The notes under the pieces are model-generated. The model was given only the letters and a program-made list of their open reading frames with translations. It was not told the DNA's origin and did not search any database. A stretch of 5,307 bases of DNA from Anaerolineae bacterium (GTDB taxonomy: Bacteria > Chloroflexota > Anaerolineae > Anaerolineales > Anaerolineaceae). Shown here one piece after another: positions 1 to 5,307 of the stretch. The stretch's first letter is position 1. Each line of letters starts with the position of its first letter. The position numbers and the translations under genes are program-made. The stretch is taken from NCBI GenBank assembly GCA_016213455.1, contig JACRAG010000476.1, positions 1 to 5,307 on the forward strand, read 5' to 3'.

Positions 1-324
1 CAAAAAAGAAAAGAGGAAAGAAGCATTATTACAGAAATCATCGAATACAAGCTCAAGCAAGACGTTGATGAGGCGCAGTTTTTGATGGAAGCCCAAAAGT
101 ACTATACTTACTTCAAGAACACTTTCAGCGGATTCATTGACCTGGAGTTCACCAGGGGCGAAAACGGTTGGATTAACATCATGCACTGGGAGAATATGGA
201 AGCCGTCAGAGCATGCGGCGAAGGTTTGCGGACCGCCCCCCTGGAGATCGCCGGTTATGCTGCGCTGACTGACAGGGCCTCAATCCGGTTGACTTTCCTG
301 GAGAGCAAGCTCTTCTTCAAGTGA
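1..324 (+). CDS. ABM-type dimeric alpha/beta-barrel protein, 5' end uncertain or partial
   Basis: The reading frame is open from the left edge to a TGA at 322-324. Its translation (IITEIIEYKL..., a helix with FLMEAQKYY, then GFIDLEFTRG, GWINIMHWENMEA and a final ASIRLTFLES strand) has the beta-alpha-beta pattern of small ferredoxin-like proteins of the antibiotic-biosynthesis-monooxygenase/dimeric alpha-beta-barrel group. These are cytoplasmic, about 95-110 residues long, and usually dimers. Some are cofactor-free oxygenases and many have no known substrate. No ATG opens the full domain: the first in-frame TTG (82) or ATG (85) would delete the first strand and half a helix. Either the gene begins left of the window, or it starts at the rare codon ATT at 25 or 28, just after a purine-rich GAGGAAAG at 13-20. 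A methyltransferase gene follows after 73 bases. The fold is fairly secure; the reaction is unknown. Confidence 0.7.
   Translation, partial: QKRKEERSIITEIIEYKLKQDVDEAQFLMEAQKYYTYFKNTFSGFIDLEFTRGENGWINIMHWENMEAVRACGEGLRTAPLEIAGYAALTDRASIRLTFLESKLFFK
13..27 (+). promoter_or_regulatory. Possible ribosome binding site before an ATT start
   Basis: GAGGAAAG at 13-20 lies 8 bases (counting from GAGG) before ATT at 25, exactly where the first beta strand of the ABM-like protein should begin. This would decide a non-AUG start. The surrounding stretch is purine-rich, so the match may be chance, and the frame stays open to the window edge. Confidence 0.3.
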
Positions 325-343
325 GGGAGCATATTTTGGCAGA

Positions 344-368
344 CTCCGCCTGAATGGGAATGGCGGAG
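344..368 (+). other. Intergenic hairpin between the first two genes
   Basis: CTCCGCC (344-350) and GGCGGAG (362-368) are perfect inverted repeats separated by an 11-base loop. The hairpin lies 19 bases after the stop of the first gene and ends 29 bases before the methyltransferase start. No T run follows, so it is not a classical intrinsic terminator. It could be an mRNA-stabilising or attenuating stem within a two-gene transcript, or chance. Confidence 0.35.
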
Positions 369-397
369 AGATAAATTGGAGAACAGGATCATCAAGC

Positions 398-1003
398 GTG
401 AAATCCAGTCAACACGATGCTTATGCCGCTGATTACGATGCGCAGGTGCGCACTCATGCCTGTTACATCACCGACCTGGTGTTTGGCCTGTGCTATGAAA
501 CCATGCGCCCTGGTCAAAGCCTGCTGGATGTTGGCACTGGCAGCGGGCTTTCGGCGCAGCTATTTGCCCGGGCCGGTTTGCACGTCTCCGGCATGGACTT
601 TTCTCCGGTCATGCTTGATATTTGCCGGGCGAAGGGCTTTTTTACCGATTTACAGCAGCATGACCTGACTGTCATTCCCTGGCCCTACCCTGCGAACCAC
701 TTCGATCACCTGGTTGCCTGCGGTGTGTTCCATTTCATCCCTCAATTGGATTCCATCGTTGCAGAAGCCGGACGCCTGGTGAAGCCGGGCGGTCTGTTTG
801 CCTTTACCACCCGTTTGCCATGCGCCGACTTGCATGGTGAGCCTTATGCCCTGCACCAGGCGGGCGAATTTGAAATTTTCTCCCATTCCCCGGTGTATAT
901 CGAAACCTTGCTGCAGCAACACAGCCTCTCCTGCCTGAAGCTGCAAAAATGTTTCATCGGTGAGGATATATTCCTGATCTGGGTTTCCCTGAAATCAGCG
1001 TAA
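398..1003 (+). CDS. Class I SAM-dependent methyltransferase (Methyltransf_11 type)
   Basis: This 201-residue cytoplasmic protein is predicted to transfer a methyl group from S-adenosylmethionine to an unknown acceptor. The Rossmann-like core is clear: motif I LDVGTGSGL at about 43-51 (SAM binding), the acidic turn GMDFSP at 65-70, DLTVIPWP at 89-96, the motif IV strand FDHLVACGVFHFI at 102-114, and LVKPGGLFAFTT at 127-138. The YAADYDAQV start is typical of small-molecule methyltransferases of this group, and the length is near the family minimum, leaving little room for a substrate domain. The GTG start is chosen because it is the only early start in this frame (the next Met is residue 36) and GGAG/AGG lie upstream at 378-388. 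It is possibly co-transcribed with the preceding ABM-like gene. The substrate cannot be named; class membership is near certain. Confidence 0.88.
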   Translation: MKSSQHDAYAADYDAQVRTHACYITDLVFGLCYETMRPGQSLLDVGTGSGLSAQLFARAGLHVSGMDFSPVMLDICRAKGFFTDLQQHDLTVIPWPYPANHFDHLVACGVFHFIPQLDSIVAEAGRLVKPGGLFAFTTRLPCADLHGEPYALHQAGEFEIFSHSPVYIETLLQQHSLSCLKLQKCFIGEDIFLIWVSLKSA

Positions 1004-1013
1004 TCCTGATTTC
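991..1013 (+). terminator. Hairpin across the methyltransferase stop codon, candidate terminator
   Basis: GAAATCAG (991-998) and CTGATTTC (1006-1013) form a perfect 8-bp stem with a 7-base loop containing the TAA stop (1001-1003). The right arm ends in TTTC followed by TT, only a weak U tract. A competing stem, GCGTAA (998-1003) with TTACGC (1014-1019), overlaps it. The place is right for transcript ending, but the low stem GC and short T run make intrinsic termination uncertain. Confidence 0.4.
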
Positions 1014-1120
1014 TTACGCCGGAGTGGACGAAACGGGGATGGGGCAAAGGTCATTCTCCCACGCAGCGGTTGATTTGGGTGGCTAGACTGCGCGAAGGTG
1101 TTTTCGGGTGTGCCACGTTG

Positions 1121-1126
1121 TATATT
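1121..1126 (+). promoter_or_regulatory. Weak -10-like TATATT upstream of deoB
   Basis: TATATT matches TATAAT at five of six positions and lies 46 bases before the deoB start. No good -35 hexamer is found 16-18 bases upstream (GTGTTT at 1098-1103 is poor). A second -10-like word, TAAGAT at 1152-1157, would give a very short leader. The 169-base gap after the methyltransferase and the hairpin there suggest that deoB has its own promoter, but the exact site is a guess. Confidence 0.2.
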
Positions 1127-1172
1127 CCATGCGCAGCCTTCCTCCGCGTGGTAAGATTAACCATAGAAACCT

Positions 1173-2354
1173 ATGGAACCGATTAAACGCGTGATCATCA
1201 TTGTGTTGGACGGCGTGGGCGCCGGTGAAACCCCGGACTCCGCCGAGTATGGCGATGTGGGCAGCAATTCGCTGCGCAACACCGCCGAAGCCGTGGGCGG
1301 GTTTAACCTGCCCAACCTGGAGCGCCTGGGTTTTGGGCATATCACCCCCATGCGCGGCGTGCAGGCGGTCAACCGGGCAGGCGGCGCTTTTGGCAAAATG
1401 CGCCCTGTTTCGGTCGGCAAGGACTCGATCACCGGGCATTGGGAGCTGATGGGTGTGTATCTGCCGGACCCTTTCCCGACCTACCCGAACGGCTTCCCGC
1501 CGGAGGTGATCGGCGAGTTCACCCGCCTGACCGGGTTGGAGGTGCTGGGCAACAAGCCCGCTTCCGGCACCGAAATCCTGGTCGAGCTGGGTATGGAACA
1601 CCTGCGCACCGGCAAGCCGATTGTGTACACCTCGGGCGACAGCGTTTTTCAGATCGCCGCGCATGAGGAGATCATCCCGATCGAGCGGCAATATGAGTTG
1701 TGCCTGATCGCGCGCAAGATGCTGAGCGGCAAACACGCAGTGGGCCGGGTGATTGCGCGCCCATTTTTGGGCAGTACTCCCGCCAACTTTAAGCGCACCC
1801 TCAACCGGCGCGACTACCCGCTGACGCCGGCTGAGGATACGATGATGGACATCCTGGTGCGCTCAGGCAGGCAGGTGGTGGGTACGGGCAAGATCGACGA
1901 CCTGTTTGGCGGGCGCGGGTTGACCGGCACCAACCATTCCGAGGACAACCTTTCGAGCATCAACGGGCTGCTGCAGTACCTGGATGAGGATTTTGAAGGG
2001 CTGATCTTCTCCAACCTGATCGAGTTCGACATGATCTACGGGCACCGCAACGATGCGCGCGGTTATGCCGACGCGCTGGAAGCCTTCGACCGCGCGCTGC
2101 CGGCGATTCAGGAACGCATGCGCCCCAACGACATCGCCATGATTGTGGCGGATCACGGCGTGGACCCCACCACCCCCGGTACGGATCACTCGCGCGAGTA
2201 TATCCCGCTGCTGGTGTTTGGCGAAGCGGTCAATGCCCATGTGGACCTGGGCATCCGCCCGACCTACGCGGACGTGGCGGCTACGCTGGCTGAGATATTC
2301 GATGTGCAGCCCCCGCGCATCGGCAGCAGCTTCCTCAAGGAGATCGTCGGGTAA
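1173..2354 (+). CDS. deoB: Phosphopentomutase (EC 5.4.2.7)
   Basis: DeoB interconverts ribose 1-phosphate and ribose 5-phosphate (and the deoxy forms), linking nucleoside breakdown to the pentose phosphate pathway in the cytoplasm. The protein is 393 residues, the usual length for this alkaline-phosphatase-superfamily enzyme. Metal ligands known from the Bacillus cereus enzyme appear at the same numbers: D13 in VLDGVGAGE, D286 and H291 in EFDMIYGHR, D327 and H328 in VADHGVD, and H339 in GTDHSREYIP. D156 in YTSGDSVFQ also matches. The cap domain occupies roughly residues 95-215. The oddity is GKDSITGHWE at 82-91: the phospho-acceptor is Ser85, where the B. cereus enzyme has Thr85. The ATG at 1173 is chosen because a TAG lies in frame at 1164 and the core strand begins at residue 5; no good Shine-Dalgarno precedes it. 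No other nucleoside-salvage gene is in the window. The assignment is secure. Confidence 0.97.
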   Translation: MEPIKRVIIIVLDGVGAGETPDSAEYGDVGSNSLRNTAEAVGGFNLPNLERLGFGHITPMRGVQAVNRAGGAFGKMRPVSVGKDSITGHWELMGVYLPDPFPTYPNGFPPEVIGEFTRLTGLEVLGNKPASGTEILVELGMEHLRTGKPIVYTSGDSVFQIAAHEEIIPIERQYELCLIARKMLSGKHAVGRVIARPFLGSTPANFKRTLNRRDYPLTPAEDTMMDILVRSGRQVVGTGKIDDLFGGRGLTGTNHSEDNLSSINGLLQYLDEDFEGLIFSNLIEFDMIYGHRNDARGYADALEAFDRALPAIQERMRPNDIAMIVADHGVDPTTPGTDHSREYIPLLVFGEAVNAHVDLGIRPTYADVAATLAEIFDVQPPRIGSSFLKEIVG

Positions 2355-2377
2355 GCGGGTTTGGTTGGATTGCAAAT

Positions 2378-2417
2378 AAAGCAGCGGGCAGTCGCCGGGA
2401 GACTGCCCGCTGCTTTT
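2378..2417 (+). terminator. Intrinsic terminator after deoB
   Basis: A perfect 16-bp stem pairs 2378-2393 with 2401-2416, enclosing a 7-base loop, and the right arm runs into TTTT (2414-2417). The GC-rich core and flanking A/T tracts are classical for a rho-independent terminator, and the A tract on the left arm would let it work on the minus strand too. It begins 24 bases after the deoB stop and should separate deoB from the transporter gene. Confidence 0.88.
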
Positions 2418-2460
2418 GGATTGGTGACAGCCGGCAGACTGTGCTCCTGCCAATCGCCTC

Positions 2461-2466
2461 TATAAT
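2461..2466 (+). promoter_or_regulatory. Consensus -10 box (TATAAT) of the MFS transporter gene
   Basis: A perfect TATAAT lies 36 bases before the transporter ATG and just after the deoB terminator, so transcription would start near 2473 with a leader of about 30 bases. A -35 box is not evident at the right spacing (CTGTGC at 2439-2444 is a poor match), so the promoter may depend on an activator or be weak. The ribosome binding site GGGAG at 2491-2495 is well spaced from ATG 2503. Confidence 0.5.
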
Positions 2467-2502
2467 GGAAAGCATACCAAAACCTGCGATGGGAGATTTG
2501 CC

Positions 2503-3696
2503 ATGCATCCGCAACCCAAACTGCTACGTTTCAGCCTGTTCGGCCTGCTTTACCTGACCCAGGGGGTGGTGCTGGGCTATTTTGCTGCGCTCAACGCGCT
2601 GTACCTGCTGTCCAACGGGCTGGACATGGGCGACGTGGGTGTTTTTTCCTCCATCGCGTTGATCCCTTTTGTGATCAAGATCTTCTTCGGCATGTTGAGC
2701 GACCGGGTGAACTTCTTCGGGCTGGGCCGTCGCAAGCCCTACATTGTGCTCGGTCTGCTGGTGCAGGTGGCGGCGCTGATTTGGGCGGCTTCCATCGATG
2801 TGGGGCGGCAGTACTGGACCTTTGTGGGCGTGGCTTTTTTGCTGCAGATGGGCATGGCTTTCTATGACACCTGCACGGATGGTCTGGCGCTGGACATCAC
2901 TCCCGAGAATGAAAAGGGCATCCTGCAGGGTTTCATGGTTGGCGGGCGCTCGGTGGGGGTGATCGTGGCAGCCTCGGTGGCGGGGGTGATCGCCGAGCGC
3001 TCCTGGCCGATGGTGTTTTACTTCCTGGCGGGGGCCAGCCTGCTGCCGTTTACGCTGCTCTTCTTCGTGCGCGAGGGTGTGCGTCCGGCAGGCGAGCGTT
3101 TCAACTGGGGCGCTTTTGGCGCTTTTAAATCGGTGCAGGTGCTGGCGGTTGCGGCTGCCGGGCTGGTGATCTTTATGGTCGTGGTGGGCGCCAACCAGCT
3201 GGTCAACCCTTCCTATTCCGCGCGGTTGGGCATCGACCTTTCCACGGCGGGGTTCATCACCACCATCTGGGGCATCGGCTGCGTGGCGGGGGCGTTCGCG
3301 GGCGGGTGGATCATGGACCGGGTGGGGGATCGTTCGGCGCTGTGGGTGGTCATGTTCGCGGTGGCGGCGACGCTGGCGTTGGTGGCGTTTGTGCCCAACC
3401 TGCCGCTGGCATTTGCGGCGGCGGTGTTGTTCGGCATGGCTTACGGCGCGGGGCAGGCGGTGTTTTTTGCGCTGGCGATGAAATACACCACACCCGCCAT
3501 CGCGGCTTCGATGTACTCCATTCTGATGGCGGTCACCAACGTGGGACAGGGCATCGGGTTGGGGCTGGGCGGCGCGCTGGCCAAGTCGGCGGGGTACCCG
3601 GTGGCTTTCCTGATCTTTGCCGCGGCGATCTTCCTGGTGGCGCCGCTGCTGCCGCTGATGTTCCGCGCCCGCCGGCAGGCGGAAATGGGCGCATAG
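2503..3696 (+). CDS. MFS transporter, AmpG/SLC33-like
   Basis: This 397-residue inner-membrane protein has about twelve hydrophobic helices (roughly 9-32, 45-64, 80-98, 104-122, 142-165, 169-189, 208-230, 246-270, 278-296, 300-323, 333-360, 365-386), the normal layout of a major facilitator. The MFS motif between helices 2 and 3 is clear (GMLSDR at 63-68, then GLGRRKPYI at 73-81), with a degenerate copy GGWIMDRVGDR at 267-277. The acidic stretch FYDTCTDGLALDITPENEKG (120-139) resembles the QD-x-x-x-DG-x-AL region of AmpG and SLC33 carriers, so coupling to protons is likely. PucC-like carriers are an alternative subfamily. The ATG is supported by GGGAG seven bases upstream. The gene has its own -10 box and is cut off from deoB by a terminator, so its substrate should not be inferred from deoB. 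It is very GC-rich, with many G/C third positions. The family is secure; the substrate is unknown. Confidence 0.88.
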   Translation: MHPQPKLLRFSLFGLLYLTQGVVLGYFAALNALYLLSNGLDMGDVGVFSSIALIPFVIKIFFGMLSDRVNFFGLGRRKPYIVLGLLVQVAALIWAASIDVGRQYWTFVGVAFLLQMGMAFYDTCTDGLALDITPENEKGILQGFMVGGRSVGVIVAASVAGVIAERSWPMVFYFLAGASLLPFTLLFFVREGVRPAGERFNWGAFGAFKSVQVLAVAAAGLVIFMVVVGANQLVNPSYSARLGIDLSTAGFITTIWGIGCVAGAFAGGWIMDRVGDRSALWVVMFAVAATLALVAFVPNLPLAFAAAVLFGMAYGAGQAVFFALAMKYTTPAIAASMYSILMAVTNVGQGIGLGLGGALAKSAGYPVAFLIFAAAIFLVAPLLPLMFRARRQAEMGA

Positions 3697-3746
3697 CGGT
3701 GGCGGGTTAATGTCGAAGGGGGGGTCAGAGAAAGGATAATTAATTC

Positions 3747-5132
3747 ATGCACAGTTCATTTCATTCTCTTGGTAGAAAATTGGCACGCTTTGTTTTTCTC
3801 ATTTTATTATTATCTTCAAGCTGTAATAATTTCTCCCCTACGGATACTTCTCCCGCGGTCCCGACTGAGGCAGTATATCCCGATAAAAATACATTGGAAC
3901 CATACCTTCGGGAAACCCTGGTGTCCACCCGTTCTGTGCCTCAAGTTACCCCAAGTGGAACAAGCATACCTGATACAACCAGGATGACCTCGGTCTGGGA
4001 GGGTCTCACAGCCTCTCAGTATATTGTCTTTTCAGCTTTATCATTCAATGAGAATGAACAGGCTCTCGCTGACTTAAAGATTCTGTCCGCCGATGGAAAA
4101 ATCGAAAGATCGATTGTGAATATTCCTGAAGGAAGTACCTCCTCCGTAAAGCTATCGCCAAATCGGAAATATCTGGCATATATCGACGCGTATAGTGCGT
4201 TAAGTGAAATAAATATTCTTGACTTAACTTCGAATCAAATCATCTCATTCCCGCAGATTGCGCCCTGTTCCAGTGTTCATTGGGCTCCAGATAACATAAA
4301 TCTGGTTGCTTCATGTGAAGAAGTCTATATCGTCAACCTGATGGACCAAACCCTGACCCCGATTATTCTGGGACGTGGACCACAACAAACGGATGTTGAT
4401 GTTGTCTCCTGGTCTCCAAATGGGAAATGGATAGCCATTCGTAGATTCTACGACAACATGTGGGATAGGGATTTGGGCGGCGAGCTCTATCTCATTGATA
4501 CAATCTGTCTCATGGACCCCATCACATGTCATGAACATATGCGATTTGTCGACAAAGTCCGGTCAAATTTTGAGTCGCCGACCTGGTCCCCGGATAGTAT
4601 GTACTTGGCAGCTTATTTGCATAACGGCGAAATTGGTATTTGGGGAACAACACAAGCGAAAGTTAAAAAGGTAAAGATACCCGATTGGGAAAAAGGTAAT
4701 GATATATTTAGGCCCTACGGCGATTTAGCCTGGTCTCCCGATGGCGTTTGGTTTGCTTTCACTCAGCTCAATCCGGGAAATGAGCTAAAAAGAGATAGCT
4801 ACGATATTTACCTCATGCCTGTGAGTGGAGAAGGAAAAAAAGTTCTCCTTCAAACCAACACAATTTATTGGGTTGCCGGTTGGTTCGTGATTCCGTACCT
4901 GGCTGAACCGGGTAAAGTGTATGAGATCACCTCAATTGGTGAACAATTGAGGCTGCATGTTTCACCTGGTTTGGATAGTGAAATTCGTTATCAACTTGAG
5001 TCGGGAGAGATCGTCACCGTTCTGGATGGTTTAAAGGAAGTTGATGGTTATCAATGGTGGGAAATAATTACAGAAACTGGCAATAAAGGTTGGGCGGTTT
5101 GCATACCCGAGTGGTATGAACCGAAGAATTGA
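3747..5132 (+). CDS. Lipoprotein with PD40-type beta-propeller and C-terminal SH3b domain
   Basis: This 461-residue protein is predicted to be exported and lipid-anchored. Residues 10-25 are a basic-then-hydrophobic signal peptide (RKLARFVFLILLLSSS) ending at Cys26; the lipobox SSSC is relaxed, with Leu at -4. Residues 27-88 are a Ser/Thr/Pro-rich linker. A propeller follows: KLSPN (135-139), HWAPD (178-182), SWSPN (221-225), TWSPD (279-283) and AWSPD (328-332) mark successive TolB/WD40-like PD40 repeats 43-58 residues apart, with a likely extra blade at 91-122. Residues 390-458 match a bacterial SH3 type 3 domain (LRLHVSPGLDSE, GEIVTVLDG, YQWWEI, KGWAV). Such domains often bind cell-wall or protein ligands. 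The ATG is supported by AAAGGA at 3731-3736. It follows the transporter by 50 bases with no terminator between, but its base composition is much lower in GC, suggesting a different history. No enzymatic residues are recognised; a binding or scaffold role is inferred. Confidence 0.85.
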   Translation: MHSSFHSLGRKLARFVFLILLLSSSCNNFSPTDTSPAVPTEAVYPDKNTLEPYLRETLVSTRSVPQVTPSGTSIPDTTRMTSVWEGLTASQYIVFSALSFNENEQALADLKILSADGKIERSIVNIPEGSTSSVKLSPNRKYLAYIDAYSALSEINILDLTSNQIISFPQIAPCSSVHWAPDNINLVASCEEVYIVNLMDQTLTPIILGRGPQQTDVDVVSWSPNGKWIAIRRFYDNMWDRDLGGELYLIDTICLMDPITCHEHMRFVDKVRSNFESPTWSPDSMYLAAYLHNGEIGIWGTTQAKVKKVKIPDWEKGNDIFRPYGDLAWSPDGVWFAFTQLNPGNELKRDSYDIYLMPVSGEGKKVLLQTNTIYWVAGWFVIPYLAEPGKVYEITSIGEQLRLHVSPGLDSEIRYQLESGEIVTVLDGLKEVDGYQWWEIITETGNKGWAVCIPEWYEPKN

Positions 5133-5174
5133 CCCTATGCGCTCCGTTTCTTCTTTTGTTTCACTTCCACCCGA

Positions 5175-5206
5175 ATGACCTGCTTGAGAATAAGATGACC
5201 TGCTTG
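5175..5206. repeat. 12-bp direct repeat, 20-bp period, in the gene-free right end
   Basis: ATGACCTGCTTG occurs at 5175-5186 and again at 5195-5206, start to start 20 bases, about two helical turns. GAATGAC at 5173-5179 is also inverted as GTCATTC at 5217-5223. The surrounding 5133-5307 holds no ORF with recognisable homology, no T-tailed hairpin after the lipoprotein gene, and no RNA gene I can see. The repeats may be operator half-sites, the start of a short tandem repeat, or chance. Confidence 0.5.
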
Positions 5207-5307
5207 CGCCCCAGGTGTCATTCCAGCTCAATCGGGCGCTCCATCAATCATAATGCGCCAGGGTTGGGCACGTTTGCTGATGGGTGAGAAGTGAGAGCAT
5301 CTCCCTC

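Noticed and set aside
1083..1736. 217-codon minus-strand open frame opposite deoB
   Set aside because: It lies wholly antisense to the secure DeoB coding region, has no recognisable domain, and is explained by GC-rich third positions.
1863..2453. 196-codon minus-strand frame opposite the end of deoB, running through the terminator
   Set aside because: It reads through the palindromic terminator and has no family resemblance; antisense shadow.
3306..3710. 134-codon plus-strand frame inside the transporter gene
   Set aside because: Low-complexity Gly/Ala/Arg-rich translation overlapping the transporter in another frame; a typical GC-rich shadow.
5031..5231. 66-codon minus-strand frame overlapping the lipoprotein's end
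   Set aside because: Mostly antisense to the SH3b coding part, low-complexity N-terminus, and no clear ribosome binding site or domain.
5206..5239. GCGCCC/GGGCGC inverted repeat as a terminator of the lipoprotein gene
   Set aside because: Six-base stem with a 22-base loop, no T run, and 70 bases past the stop; not convincing.
5238..5307. Possible minus-strand gene end entering from the right (translation ending IMIDGAPD before TGA)
   Set aside because: Only about 20 codons are visible and all three minus frames stop nearby; too short to support.

Overview
The window holds five protein-coding genes, all on the + strand. The first is probably cut at its 5' end. No rRNA, tRNA, CRISPR array, transposase or integrase is visible. 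The gene set and style suggest an environmental bacterium, perhaps of the Chloroflexota (Anaerolineae-like): GC-rich metabolic and transport genes, a lipoprotein combining PD40-type beta-propeller repeats with a C-terminal bacterial SH3 domain, and small ABM-barrel and SAM-methyltransferase proteins. That taxonomic guess is inference from protein style, since no marker gene is present.

Layout: (1) 1-324, the end of (or a nearly whole) small alpha/beta-barrel protein of the antibiotic-biosynthesis-monooxygenase (ABM) type. (2) 398-1003, a class I SAM-dependent methyltransferase with a GTG start, whose stop codon lies inside a hairpin. (3) 1173-2354, deoB, phosphopentomutase, with an intact di-metal site and Ser instead of Thr at the phospho-acceptor position. 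A 16-bp perfect hairpin with a short T run follows at 2378-2417. (4) 2503-3696, a 12-helix MFS transporter resembling the AmpG/SLC33 group, with its own TATAAT box and Shine-Dalgarno site. (5) 3747-5132, a predicted exported lipoprotein with a beta-propeller and SH3b domain, clearly richer in A+T than the transporter before it. The last 175 bases hold no convincing gene, only a 12-bp direct repeat with a 20-bp period.

The genes do not form one obvious pathway. The first two may be co-transcribed. deoB is isolated by its terminator and would act in nucleoside salvage, interconverting ribose/deoxyribose 1- and 5-phosphates. The transporter's substrate and the lipoprotein's partner cannot be read from the sequence. 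I see no convincing new multi-gene system. The points most worth a second look are the Ser85 substitution in DeoB, a possible AUU start in the first gene, the base-composition break near 3700, and the repeats at the right end.
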